Below, in pieces: positions 6,743 to 14,696 of a DNA stretch of 24,927 nucleotides. The notes beneath the pieces are model-generated. The model searched no databases and was not told the origin of the DNA. It saw nothing but the letters and a program-made list of their open reading frames with translations. Numbering within the stretch: position 1 is the first letter of the stretch; every line of letters begins with the position of its first letter. Made by a program: the position numbers and the translations under genes. Source of the DNA: an uncultured Clostridia bacterium (GTDB taxonomy: Bacteria; Bacillota; Clostridia; Oscillospirales; Acutalibacteraceae); the NCBI GenBank assembly GCA_946626015.1, contig CAMOTT010000013.1, positions 1 to 24,927 of the forward strand, in the 5' to 3' direction.

Positions 6743-7177
6743 TTAAATAACGCTTATTTCATCGCCCTCATGCACCAGGCCGCCCTCAATTACCGTAGCA
6801 AATACGCCTTCTTTGGGCATGATGCACTGCCCCACCAGCTTGCTCACGGCGCAGCCCTCGTGGCATTCCTTGCCTATCTGGCTTATTTCTATCACACACT
6901 CGCCCACCTTGAGCCTTGTGCCCACGGGGAGAGTATGGAGGGTTATGCCCTGTGTCGTTATGTTCTCGGCAAAGGTGCCGTGGCAGAGGCCGTCTGTGCG
7001 CATACCCTTTGCCTTCTCGATGCTCTCCTGCGCCAACAGGCTGACCTGCCTGTGCCATTTGCCGGCGTGGGCGTCCCCTTCAAAGCCGAAATCCTTTATC
7101 AGCCTGCCAGGATTTACCGAGGCTTTGGGCGTACCCTTCGCCTTGCTTATGTTTACGGACAAAACTTTCCCTTTCAT
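6743..7177 (-). CDS. MOSC-domain protein
   Basis: A 144-aa protein made of a single MOSC domain (named for the C-terminus of molybdenum-cofactor sulfurase). Visible features are GRLIKDFGFEGDAHAGKWHR (24-43), HGTFAENITTQGI, and the conserved cysteine in IGKECHEGC (about 101-109). MOSC proteins handle sulfur transfer or trafficking of metal-pterin cofactor; in clostridia, single-domain versions commonly sit in Mo/W cofactor operons, and the precise reaction is unsettled. It is the last gene of the tup-moe-moa operon, 2 nt after moaA; its ribosome site is formed by the last two Gly codons of moaA. No terminator was found in the 124 nt that follow. Confidence 0.88.
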   Translation of the reverse strand: MKGKVLSVNISKAKGTPKASVNPGRLIKDFGFEGDAHAGKWHRQVSLLAQESIEKAKGMRTDGLCHGTFAENITTQGITLHTLPVGTRLKVGECVIEISQIGKECHEGCAVSKLVGQCIMPKEGVFATVIEGGLVHEGDEISVI

Positions 7178-7179
7178 AA

Positions 7180-8118
7180 CTATCCTCCGATCTTATTCAT
7201 GGCTCGGATATTCCCGTAACCGCAGTTGAATTCGTGCCCTTTTGGCTTTGATATTATCGCCTCTTTGACCGTCTCAAGCAAATCTTCATCTGAACGTCCG
7301 CGCAGGTCGACCACGTCGTCATGCCCCAGGCAGGGTCTGACTTTGCCGTCGGAGAGCAGTCTTATCCTGTTGCAGTTGTCGCAGAATTTGTCGCTGACCG
7401 GGGTGATAAGCCCTATTCTGCCCTTAAAGCCTTCCGCTTCATAGTACCTTGCCACGCTCTGCTCAAAGCCTGTTTTTTTAGGCTGTACAGGCTTAAGGAA
7501 GCTGAATTTTTCCAGTACCTCATTGCCTTTTACGATCATATTCTCATTTTTACCGGTATCGGAAAAAGGCATCAGTTCAATAAACCTGACGTCGATCCTT
7601 CTGTTTTTCGCAAGTTCGATGAGCGCGCCTGCCTGATCCTCGTTCTGCCCTCTTATAAGAACGGCGTTGACCCTGAGCCTGAGCTTTGCCCTCTCCGCTT
7701 CGTCAATGCCCTCCATCACCTGCGGCAGACAGTCTCTGCCGGTAAGGCGCTTGTATTTTCCCCTGTCAAGGGAATCAACGCTCACGTTTACCGCGCTCAA
7801 GCCCGCCGCTTTAAGAGCGCAGGCATATTTTTTCAAATAAACTCCATTTGTGGTCAGCACCAATTTTTCTATACCTTGAATTTTCGATAAAGAGGAAACG
7901 ATCTCGATTATATCCGAACGCAAAAGGGGTTCCCCTCCTGTTATGCGCACCTTGTTTATACCGCATTGAGCAAAAGCTTTGACATAACGGGATATCTCAT
8001 CCGCCGTCATTTCCGCAAGGTCAGGGCTGTCCGAGCCGCAGTAAAGGCAGTTCAGGTTGCACCGCTGGGTAACAGAGACCCGCAGATAGTTTATCTCCCT
8101 GCCGAAATTATCCTTCAT
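7180..8118 (-). CDS. moaA: GTP 3',8-cyclase MoaA
   Basis: Radical-SAM enzyme for the first step of molybdopterin synthesis, GTP to 3',8-cyclo-GTP. 312 aa, slightly shorter than the usual 320-340. Radical-SAM cluster motif CNLNCLYC (C20, C24, C27), RITGGEPLLRSD (58-69), C-terminal cluster ligands FCDNC and C (C246, C249, C263), and the functionally important C-terminal GG ending. The ATG overlaps the end of moaC by 11 nt, with GAGGGG upstream inside moaC. The partner MoaC is the gene directly upstream. Confidence 0.96.
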   Translation of the reverse strand: MKDNFGREINYLRVSVTQRCNLNCLYCGSDSPDLAEMTADEISRYVKAFAQCGINKVRITGGEPLLRSDIIEIVSSLSKIQGIEKLVLTTNGVYLKKYACALKAAGLSAVNVSVDSLDRGKYKRLTGRDCLPQVMEGIDEAERAKLRLRVNAVLIRGQNEDQAGALIELAKNRRIDVRFIELMPFSDTGKNENMIVKGNEVLEKFSFLKPVQPKKTGFEQSVARYYEAEGFKGRIGLITPVSDKFCDNCNRIRLLSDGKVRPCLGHDDVVDLRGRSDEDLLETVKEAIISKPKGHEFNCGYGNIRAMNKIGG

Positions 8119-8581
8119 TGTGATAATCCCCTCTTGTGCCGCCGGTTTTGCTCAAAAGCCTGATTTCCTCAATGATCATTCCCCGGTCAACGGCCTTGCA
8201 CATATCGTAGACGGTGAGCGCCGCCACGGACGCTCCGGTGAGGGCCTCCATCTCGATGCCCGTTTTATAGGTACACCTTGCGGAGCACCGGATGTACAAC
8301 TCATCTCTGCCGTTATTATCAAACTCTATCTTCACGCTCTCTATGGGTATGTTGTGGCAAAGCGGTATAAGCTCAAAGGCACGCTTTGCCGCCATGATAC
8401 CGGATATCCTCGCCGTTGCAAGAGCGTCGCCCTTTTTCAGTTTATCAGAGAGCAGAGCCTCCAGAGTTTCCGGCTTCATTTTTATTTTTCCGAAAGCCTC
8501 GGCGGCGCGGAGGGTAAAATCTTTTTCACCCACGTCCACCATGACAGCTTCGCCTTTTTTGTTCAGATGCGTGAGCTCCAT
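8108..8581 (-). CDS. moaC: Cyclic pyranopterin monophosphate synthase MoaC
   Basis: Converts 3',8-cyclo-GTP to cyclic pyranopterin monophosphate. 157 aa, normal length. Conserved segments LTHLNKKGEAVMVDVGEK (3-20), IPLCHNIPI (about 73-81) and TGIEMEALTGASVAALTVYD (about 107-126). The frame is open further upstream to 8737, but those 52 codons lie inside the preceding moeA fusion; the ATG at 8581 has GGAGGG six bases ahead and starts 1 nt after the preceding stop, and the protein then matches the family from its first residue. Confidence 0.96.
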   Translation of the reverse strand: MELTHLNKKGEAVMVDVGEKDFTLRAAEAFGKIKMKPETLEALLSDKLKKGDALATARISGIMAAKRAFELIPLCHNIPIESVKIEFDNNGRDELYIRCSARCTYKTGIEMEALTGASVAALTVYDMCKAVDRGMIIEEIRLLSKTGGTRGDYHNEG

Positions 8582-8582
8582 A

Positions 8583-10463
8583 TTATCCCTCCGTACTGTA
8601 TCCGCCCATCTCGCTGAGCCGTTGTTTAAATTCCCCGCTGTGAAGCGTTTCAAAAAAGGCCTTGACCATGGGGATTTCAACATAATTTTTATCCACAAGG
8701 AAATCGTATTTCTCATTGCAGACGGGAATAAAATCAAGGCCGTACATCTTTGCCGCGGAATATATGCCTAAACCGGCATCGGCGTTCCCGGCAGCAACCA
8801 AAGCGGCAACCGCCGTGTGGGTATAAAGTTCGTTGCGGTAACCGTCAATATCATCCGGGGATATGCCGTACTTATTCAAGAGAAAATCAAAAAGCATCCT
8901 TGTGCCCGCTCCCCTCTGGCGGTTCACATATTTACAGCCCTTAAGGTCGGGGATGGTTTTGATGTTCATCGGATTGCCTTTTTTTACCATAAGACCCTGC
9001 ACCCTGCCCACGCCTTTTAACAGCACGGCTTCGGATCCGGGGAAATTCTTTTCAACGTAAGACTTGTTGTATTCCCCTGTCTCCCCGTCAAGCAGATGTA
9101 TGGCGCCCATGTGCGCCTGTTTGTTTTTTATCGCGTTTATTGCGCCCATGCTCCCCACATGGGAGGATATGACCGTAAAACCGCAGTTCTTTTTTTGCAG
9201 CATATCGGCTATCTCATCGATTATGGGGTCGTGACTGCCGGTTATTATAAGTGAGTTTTCGATTTCGTTTTTATCCTTCAACAGGCGAACCGTAACCGTT
9301 TCCCCTGCCTCAATGCCCTCAAGGTTTTGTGGGACTTCCAGTATCCCCGCCGCCTTGGTAAAGCTGGTTATTATTCCCGCTCCCCTTGGCAGGGGCACGG
9401 CAAAAAAGTTTTCCCCAAGCCTGCCTAATGAGACGCGGATATATTCTTTATATTTCAGCGATGATACCACCCGTTTTGACAAAACGGCGGTCACTGTCTC
9501 CGGCTTTCTGATGGGCCTGTTATAATACAGGCCTATCAGCGGTTCAACAAACTCCTCCATGACAACAATAGCGGAGACAGGATAACCCGGCAAACCTATA
9601 ACGGGTGTACTGCCGATCAAGCCCAGGACAGCGGGCTTGCCCGGCTTTGCCGCCACACCGTGGACTATGACCTCACCAAGATCGGATATGATTGTGCTTG
9701 TGTAGTCGTCCCTGCCGGCTGATGAACCCGCAAGTACAAGAACGGCGTCGCATTGTTCCGACATATCTGAAACAGCGGCGGAGAGAAGGGACTTTTTGTC
9801 CTTGACTATGCTGTGTATTTTGCAGTCGGCTTTCCATTCCCTGAGCATAGCCGAAAAAATGGTGGAATTGAATTCTATTATTTCGCCTTTTTGGGGATCG
9901 GCTGTGGGCTCCACTATTTCGTCTCCGGTAGGTATGATGCCGAAAACAGGCTGTTTTTTTACCTCCACCTCAAGCACGCCCCCCGCGAGGAAGGCTCCGC
10001 ACAGAGACGGAGTGACCACCGTACCCGTAGGCGCTATCATATCGCCGAAGCAGATATCCTCCCCCACCTGACGCACATTCTGCCATGGAGCCACAGAAGA
10101 AATTATCTTTACAAAACCCTTTTCGTCCTCGGTGACGTCTTCGATCATTATCACCGCGTCGCAATCCTCCGGCAAAGGATCGCCTGTATCGACTACCGTA
10201 TATTTTTCGGGAGAGAGTACTATCGGCTCCGCCTCGCAGGCGCCGTATGTATCCTTCGCCCTTACTGCAATACCGTCCATTGCGGAGGCATTATAGTGGG
10301 GTGAGCATATTTTTGCGTAAACCGCGTTTGCCAATACCCTGCCGTGGGCGGCTGAAACGGGAACGCTTTCGGTCTTGCCGCAGAAGCCTGCCGAGGTGAG
10401 CGCGGAAAAATATTTTTCCCTCGCCCCGTCGATCTCCGTATTGTTAAGATAATTGTGCTTCAT
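8583..10463 (-). CDS. MoeA fused to a periplasmic-binding-protein-like domain (molybdopterin-metal insertion)
   Basis: A 626-aa two-domain protein. Residues 1 to ~400 are MoeA-like: SAMDGIAVRA (60-69), FGIIPTGDEIV (174-184), VLAGSSAGRDD (243-253), VAAKPGKP (270-277) and GLPGYPVSA (290-298). Residues ~410-626 are a PBP-like domain of the kind fused to MoeA in clostridia and archaea: ITGSHDPIIDEIADML near its start, AHMGAIHLLDGETGEYN, VNRQRGAGTRMLFDFLL, and ALVAAGNADAGLGIYSAAK. MoeA inserts molybdate or tungstate into adenylylated pterin; the extra domain may sense or hold a ligand (inference). The start is set at the ATG at 10463 because GGAGG lies five bases before it and two bases after the previous stop; an ATG at 10484 is inside the previous gene and lacks a site. 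Confidence 0.93.
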   Translation of the reverse strand: MKHNYLNNTEIDGAREKYFSALTSAGFCGKTESVPVSAAHGRVLANAVYAKICSPHYNASAMDGIAVRAKDTYGACEAEPIVLSPEKYTVVDTGDPLPEDCDAVIMIEDVTEDEKGFVKIISSVAPWQNVRQVGEDICFGDMIAPTGTVVTPSLCGAFLAGGVLEVEVKKQPVFGIIPTGDEIVEPTADPQKGEIIEFNSTIFSAMLREWKADCKIHSIVKDKKSLLSAAVSDMSEQCDAVLVLAGSSAGRDDYTSTIISDLGEVIVHGVAAKPGKPAVLGLIGSTPVIGLPGYPVSAIVVMEEFVEPLIGLYYNRPIRKPETVTAVLSKRVVSSLKYKEYIRVSLGRLGENFFAVPLPRGAGIITSFTKAAGILEVPQNLEGIEAGETVTVRLLKDKNEIENSLIITGSHDPIIDEIADMLQKKNCGFTVISSHVGSMGAINAIKNKQAHMGAIHLLDGETGEYNKSYVEKNFPGSEAVLLKGVGRVQGLMVKKGNPMNIKTIPDLKGCKYVNRQRGAGTRMLFDFLLNKYGISPDDIDGYRNELYTHTAVAALVAAGNADAGLGIYSAAKMYGLDFIPVCNEKYDFLVDKNYVEIPMVKAFFETLHSGEFKQRLSEMGGYSTEG

Positions 10464-10465
10464 AT

Positions 10466-11671
10466 TTACCTCCGGAAAAGGCATACTTTTACCTTTTCGC
10501 CTTTCTTCAAGCCCTCGCAGTTGCGGTCAATTTTTATATACCCGTCCGAGTGGCAAATAACGGACATCACCCCTGATTTCGCGTACACAGGCACGGCGAT
10601 GCTCCCATCTGTTTTCACGCAGAGGTATTCCTCTCTGCCGTGATTGGACGAAACGTTTTCTCCCAGTTCAAAAAACTCCGCGGCTCTTTCAACGTGCCTT
10701 CCCGTCATCATGCCGATAAGCGGTCTGATAACTATTTCCATCACAAAAAAGCAGGCTGCCGGGTGCCCGGGCAGGCCAAAAACCGGCTTGCCGTTTATTT
10801 CGCCTATAATAGTGGGCTTGCCCGGCTTCATAGCGAGACCGTGGGCAAAAACGGAACCCATGTTTTCAATGATCTTAACGGTCATATCCTTCGCTCCGGC
10901 AGAGGAGCCGCCGGAAATGACTACGGCATCACACTCTTCCGCAGCTTTTTTTACTGTATCGCAGATCACATCGGATTCATCTCTGACGGTGCCGTACATA
11001 ATGGTTTCACAGCCATTTTCTATGCAAAAGGCGCTTATCATGCGGGAATTTACCTCCCGTATCTTACCGGGAGTCAGCGGCTCGCCAAGCCCGACTATTT
11101 CATTGCCGGTGGAGATGATGCCTACCACGGGCTTTTTACGCACGGTCACTTTGTCTATACCCGCAGAGGCAAGCAGACCTATAACGGCCGGGCTTATATA
11201 GTCCAAACGGTCGACTATGCACTCTCCTGGTTTTATATCGTCCCCGGCTTTTGTGACGTTTTCAAAGACGCTCACGGCTTTATATGCAAGACACATACCG
11301 TTGTCTTCCTCGGTGTTTTCCACAGGGATAACGGCATTCGCTCCGGGAGGCAGCATACCGCCGGTGGAGATCCTGAAGCATTCGCCTCTTTTTACAGGTT
11401 TTTCCGCGCACTCACCCATATTTATCTCGCCGACGACTTTAAGCCACGCCGGCAGGCTTTCCCCTGCGCCGTAGGTATCCTCCGCCGTAAGAGCGTAGCC
11501 GTCCATGGTGGAACGGGCAAAGGACGGAACAGGCTCGGCGCTGTAAACCGCCTGGGCTGCGACCGCTCCCAACGCCTCGTCCGGAGAAAGGATCTCCGTT
11601 TTGGTCTTGCCGGTCGGGAATTTTTCTTTTATTATTTTCAGCGCTTCGTCAACTGTTATAACACTCAGCAT
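10466..11671 (-). CDS. moeA: Molybdopterin molybdenumtransferase MoeA
   Basis: Single-domain-set MoeA, 401 aa, full length. Motifs: RSTMDGYALTAEDTYG (53-68), the FRISTGGMLPPGANAVIPVE segment (98-117), VVGIISTGNEIVG (182-194), SGGSSAGAKD, LAMKPGKPTIIG and FGLPGHPAACFFVMEI, with a C-terminal barrel domain. It catalyses metal insertion into MPT-AMP. This is the first of two tandem moeA-type genes; organisms using tungsten often carry two MoeA paralogs, possibly specialised for different oxyanions. The start (GGAG about eight bases upstream) is 1 nt after the tupC stop. Confidence 0.95.
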   Translation of the reverse strand: MLSVITVDEALKIIKEKFPTGKTKTEILSPDEALGAVAAQAVYSAEPVPSFARSTMDGYALTAEDTYGAGESLPAWLKVVGEINMGECAEKPVKRGECFRISTGGMLPPGANAVIPVENTEEDNGMCLAYKAVSVFENVTKAGDDIKPGECIVDRLDYISPAVIGLLASAGIDKVTVRKKPVVGIISTGNEIVGLGEPLTPGKIREVNSRMISAFCIENGCETIMYGTVRDESDVICDTVKKAAEECDAVVISGGSSAGAKDMTVKIIENMGSVFAHGLAMKPGKPTIIGEINGKPVFGLPGHPAACFFVMEIVIRPLIGMMTGRHVERAAEFFELGENVSSNHGREEYLCVKTDGSIAVPVYAKSGVMSVICHSDGYIKIDRNCEGLKKGEKVKVCLFRR

Positions 11672-11672
11672 T

Positions 11673-12326
11673 TTAAAATCTCCACTGGTCGATAAATTTT
11701 CTGCCGAATTCGCTTTTGGGCTCTTTCAGGTCGGAGACGCCGCAATACTCCGACACCTCACCGTTGTTCAGAATCAAAACCTTTGTGGCCACGTTAAGCA
11801 CCTGCCGTGGCAGATGGGTGGATATGAGCAGCGTTTTATTCTCCTTTTCACACACCTCCGCAAGGTACTTCTCCAAAGCCCGGGAGGTCTCGATATCCGC
11901 AGCGCTCATGGGCTCGTCCAGCAGAAGAAGATCATACTTCCCGGCTATCATTCTGGCAAAGCACATCCGCTGTTTTTCGCCCCCGGAAAGCTTTGCAGGC
12001 GGTTTGTCCCTCAGATCGGAGAGCATACATCTTGCCATTATCTCAGGGATATCCGCATCCTCCCGGGCTCCCAACTCTATGTTTTTTTTCGCGCTGCATC
12101 TGAAGCAGTACGGTGTCTGCGGCTCATAGCCTACGGTACAGTTTTCAGAAACTTTGATCGACCCGGAATCGGGCTTTATTATCCCGGAAACAAGTCGGAG
12201 AAGGGTGGATTTGCCGGAACCGTTGGGCCCGATGACCGCTACCCTTTCCCCTTTTTCTATATGAAGCTCATCTATTTTCAGTGAAAATGATGAGAAATTT
12301 TTTTCAAGTCCGTTTATTTTTATCAT
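11673..12326 (-). CDS. tupC: Tungstate ABC transporter ATP-binding protein TupC
   Basis: A 217-aa cytoplasmic ATPase. Walker A GPNGSGKST, Q-loop region VGYEPQTPYC, signature LSGGEKQRM, Walker B LLLLDEP and the switch His in ISTHL. The ATG at 12326 overlaps the permease stop as ATGA and has AAGGAG eight bases upstream; a longer frame to 12380 lies inside the permease gene and is rejected. Assignment to tungstate rather than molybdate rests on the TupA-type binding protein of the same operon. Confidence 0.93.
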   Translation of the reverse strand: MIKINGLEKNFSSFSLKIDELHIEKGERVAVIGPNGSGKSTLLRLVSGIIKPDSGSIKVSENCTVGYEPQTPYCFRCSAKKNIELGAREDADIPEIMARCMLSDLRDKPPAKLSGGEKQRMCFARMIAGKYDLLLLDEPMSAADIETSRALEKYLAEVCEKENKTLLISTHLPRQVLNVATKVLILNNGEVSEYCGVSDLKEPKSEFGRKFIDQWRF

Positions 12327-13003
12327 TTCATCTTCTCCTTGATGCCGTAGGCAACGGAGTTCACTAACAGCGAGATGCACAGGAGAATTATTCCCAGCGC
12401 GAGAGCCTTTTCAAAATCCCCCCTGTTGGTTTCCAGCATTATAGCCGTGGTCATTACCCTTGTCTTGAACTGGATGTTGCCGCCCACCATGGAGACGGCG
12501 CCCACCTCGGCAATGGATCTGCCGAAGCCCATTAAAACTATACTTACAAGCTGCCCTGCACATTCTTTGAAAAGCAGGGTCATTTCTTTATGCCAAGGCA
12601 AGCCCAGACCCCTTGCGGTCTCTGAAATGAGTTTTGATTTTTCCTCCGTTGCCGAAGCGGTCAGGCAGCAGATCACCGGGGTTATTAACAATATCTGGGC
12701 GATTATCATGATCTTGACGGAAAACATCAGGTGGAACGAACCAAAAGGCCCCACCGATCGGAACAGCATAAACACCACAAGGCCTGCCACCACAGGCGGC
12801 AAGCTCATAAGGGTGTTTAATATTCTCATTATTATGCCCTTGCCCTTTATTCCGGTGCGCCCCAGACAAATGCCCAGAACAATACCCAGCAGAGAGGATA
12901 CCGCCGTGCTGAAAAAAGACATGGTCATTGTTGTCCCGATGATCTGAAAAAGCTCGGCGTTATCGTGCAATATCAGGTCAAAGGCCTTTTTGAAATATTC
13001 CAT
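12323..13003 (-). CDS. tupB: Tungstate ABC transporter permease TupB
   Basis: An integral membrane permease of about 226 aa with several hydrophobic segments (for example IIGTTMTMSFFSTAVSSLLG near the N-terminus and LGIILLCISLLVNSVAYGI near the C-terminus). The cytoplasmic EAA-type loop ETARGLGLPWHKEMTLLFKE contacts TupC, and LMGFGRSIAEVGAVSMVGGN is typical of TupB/ModB. The start is uncertain: ATG at 13003 is used, but an in-frame GTG at 13012 is possible and neither has a strong Shine-Dalgarno sequence. A hairpin lies between tupA and this gene. Confidence 0.92.
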   Translation of the reverse strand: MEYFKKAFDLILHDNAELFQIIGTTMTMSFFSTAVSSLLGIVLGICLGRTGIKGKGIIMRILNTLMSLPPVVAGLVVFMLFRSVGPFGSFHLMFSVKIMIIAQILLITPVICCLTASATEEKSKLISETARGLGLPWHKEMTLLFKECAGQLVSIVLMGFGRSIAEVGAVSMVGGNIQFKTRVMTTAIMLETNRGDFEKALALGIILLCISLLVNSVAYGIKEKMK

Positions 13004-13015
13004 AATAATCACTTC

Positions 13016-13041
13016 AAGCCGTCACCTTGCGATGACGGCTT
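13016..13041 (-). other. Intercistronic hairpin between tupA and tupB
   Basis: A perfect 9-bp inverted repeat, AAGCCGTCA and TGACGGCTT on either strand, with an 8-nt loop, immediately after tupA. No T tract follows on the minus strand, so full termination is unlikely. Such hairpins after binding-protein genes often protect the upstream message, giving more binding protein than permease (inference). Confidence 0.6.
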
Positions 13042-13053
13042 TTGGTTCTGGAT

Positions 13054-13923
13054 TTATTTTTCTATGAGATAGAAGAGCTGCTCGCCGTATTCGGTGACGC
13101 CATACTCTTTGATGAGAGCCGCGGCCTCGTCGCTGAGAAGCCAATCAATAAGAGCCTGCGCGCCCTCTGTGTTTATCTTAATGTCTTTGCCCGCGAATTC
13201 AGCCGCTCCGGGGTTGACGCCAAGCAGCGAATAGGTGTTCTTCATATCGTCCGCTTCGGCTTTGATTATCATAAGGTTTGTGAGAGAATCCTTCATTGAA
13301 AGGAAGGTGGCCTTATCCGTAAGCACATAAGCCTTGAGCTCATTTGCCTTTGTAAGGGTGTCGCCCATGCCGGAGCCAAGAGAATTGTACCAGCTCTCCT
13401 TTGAGGGATCTATACCGGCGGACTCCCAGATGCCCGTCTCTTTGTTGTGCGTGCCGCTGTTGTCGCCGCGGGAAGCAAAGGGAGCCTTTGCCTCCGCGAT
13501 CTTTTTAAATGCGTCGGCAGCGGTTGCCGTAGCCGCAATACCTGCCGGATCATCGGAAGGGCCTGCAATAACAAAGAAGTTGTACATAAACGAAAGACGC
13601 TCTGTTGAGGCAAAGCCGTCGTTAATGAAGGCTTCCTCCTGCTTTTTGGAGTGCACCAGAAGCAGATCCGCGTCGCCGGACTTCGCGTAGCCTATGGCTA
13701 TGCCCGTACCTGCGGAGGCCACTTCCACCTTGTATCCGGTCTTCTTCTCAAAGGTGGGGAGAAGATAGCTCAAAAGGCCGGAATCGTTTACCGATGTGGT
13801 GGTCGCAAGCCTTATCGTGCCCTTTTCAGGTACCGTTGTACCCTCATCTGTCTGCTTGCCGCCGCAAGCCGCGAACGAAAACGCCAGGATCATAACGAGT
13901 AACACTGCCAGAAGTTTTTTCAT
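13054..13923 (-). CDS. tupA: Tungstate-binding lipoprotein TupA
   Basis: A 289-aa extracellular solute-binding lipoprotein. N-terminal signal with lipobox ending SFAAC (C20). TupA hallmarks: IRLATTTSVNDSGLL (37-51; the TTTS segment belongs to the oxyanion site) and APFASRGDNSGTHNKE (147-162), with the LLLVHSKKQEEAF segment between them. These resemble TupA/WtpA-like tungstate binders more than ModA. First gene of the operon; AAGGAG (13937-13932) is eight bases from the ATG, directly behind a structured leader that may control its translation. Confidence 0.93.
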   Translation of the reverse strand: MKKLLAVLLVMILAFSFAACGGKQTDEGTTVPEKGTIRLATTTSVNDSGLLSYLLPTFEKKTGYKVEVASAGTGIAIGYAKSGDADLLLVHSKKQEEAFINDGFASTERLSFMYNFFVIAGPSDDPAGIAATATAADAFKKIAEAKAPFASRGDNSGTHNKETGIWESAGIDPSKESWYNSLGSGMGDTLTKANELKAYVLTDKATFLSMKDSLTNLMIIKAEADDMKNTYSLLGVNPGAAEFAGKDIKINTEGAQALIDWLLSDEAAALIKEYGVTEYGEQLFYLIEK

Positions 13924-13940
13924 AATTCATTCTCCTTTTC

Positions 13941-14016
13941 AAACACGGAAGGCAACCGGGTTTCCCCTGTCACCCTTAGCCGAGGACATTGAAGTCGTGA
14001 TATTTCGGCTGCGTTC
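13941..14016 (-). promoter_or_regulatory. Candidate Moco/Tuco (molybdenum/tungsten cofactor) riboswitch in the tupA leader
   Basis: On the minus strand: P1 5' side GAACGC (14016-14011), P2 made of AGCCGA (14010-14005) and TCGGCT (13983-13978), core AAGGGTGACA (13978-13969), a short stem GGG-GAAA-CCC with a GNRA loop, GCCTTCC (13953-13947), and P1 3' side GTGTTT (13946-13941). The order P2, AAGGGTGAC, short P3, GCCT(T/C)CC, P1 resembles my memory of the Moco RNA family; a reduced P3 is the trait attributed to tungsten-cofactor (Tuco) variants. The ribosome site of tupA begins 3 nt beyond P1, so translational control is plausible. Paired by eye only. Confidence 0.55.
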
Positions 14017-14120
14017 CTGAAGACGTGCGAAGAGCCGTTTAGCCCTCAGGAATCAGAAAATAAATTAAGACGGATAACCGCCAACTTCCCGGTTTATAAT
14101 TCCAAAAGCAAATATTCGCC

Positions 14121-14150
14121 TTGCTATTGTATTTTTCTTATCTCTATGGT
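14121..14150 (+). promoter_or_regulatory. Weak candidate promoter for the mogA-AOR operon
   Basis: TTGCTA (14121-14126), 18 nt, TATGGT (14145-14150), 46 nt before mogA. It overlaps the opposite-facing tupA promoter, so the two operons may compete or be co-regulated here. The match to consensus is modest. Confidence 0.25.
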
Positions 14151-14153
14151 AAA
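14126..14153 (-). promoter_or_regulatory. Candidate promoter of the tup-moe-moa operon
   Basis: TTTACC (14153-14148), 16 nt, TACAAT (14131-14126). Starting near 14119 it would give a leader of about 195 nt, enough to contain the whole structured element before tupA. Confidence 0.4.
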
Positions 14154-14195
14154 CTTTAACATAGAATAAGCAGAATTTCAAGGGGGCGTGATAAA

Positions 14196-14696
14196 ATGGT
14201 CATATCCGTAGTGACCGTCAGCGACAGATGCAGCAAAAAGCTGTGCGATGATAAAAGCGGTCCGCTGATAACCGAGCTGTTATCAGGCATAGCGCAAACC
14301 GCGGAGTACGTTATCGTCCCCGATGAAAAGGAGATCATTTCAAGCGAGCTGATAAGGCTTGCCGATGAGGTGAAGTCGGATATAATTTTCACCACCGGCG
14401 GAACCGGCTTTGCCCCCCGGGACGTTACACCCGAGGCCACAAAGGCGGTGATTGTAAAAGAGGCTCCCGGCATCTCCGAGGCGATCAGGCAAAAGAGCCT
14501 TGAGATCACGCCAAAAGCAATGCTTTCAAGGGCTGTTTCCGGAATAAGGGGAAAGACTTTGATAATCAATCTGCCCGGCAGTCCAAAAGCCGTGAGCGAA
14601 AGTATAGAAATAATTCTGCCCGTTCTTGAACACGCCGTTGAGACGTTGCAGGGCAACACCCTGAACTGCGGAGGGAACTATGGCAAATCCTTATAA
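14196..14696 (+). CDS. mogA: MogA/MoaB-family molybdopterin adenylyltransferase
   Basis: Activates molybdopterin as MPT-AMP for metal insertion by MoeA. 166 aa, usual size. VVTVSDRCSKKLCDDKSGP (5-23), FTTGGTGFAPRDVTPEA (65-81; the TGGTG and D residues form the pterin/nucleotide site) and INLPGSPKAVSESI near the C-terminus. The ATG has GGGGG nine bases upstream. First gene of the plus-strand operon; its end overlaps the next gene by 17 nt. Confidence 0.94.
   Translation: MVISVVTVSDRCSKKLCDDKSGPLITELLSGIAQTAEYVIVPDEKEIISSELIRLADEVKSDIIFTTGGTGFAPRDVTPEATKAVIVKEAPGISEAIRQKSLEITPKAMLSRAVSGIRGKTLIINLPGSPKAVSESIEIILPVLEHAVETLQGNTLNCGGNYGKSL

Noticed and set aside
8582..8737. N-terminal extension of moaC by 52 codons
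   Set aside because: It lies wholly inside the preceding MoeA-PBP gene; the family match begins at the ATG at 8581, which has its own ribosome site.
10640..11695. A long (351-codon) open frame on the plus strand opposite moeA
   Set aside because: It is antisense to a gene with clear MoeA motifs, shows no family resemblance and lacks a ribosome site; it reflects codon bias of the real gene.
12327..12380. N-terminal extension of tupC by 18 codons
   Set aside because: It falls within tupB, and the ATGA overlap start at 12326 has a good ribosome site and the normal ABC ATPase beginning.
13925..14060. Cobalamin or other common riboswitch in the tupA leader
   Set aside because: No B12-box-like or other class-specific conserved blocks were found; the core segments fit the Moco RNA family better and the gene context is tungsten.
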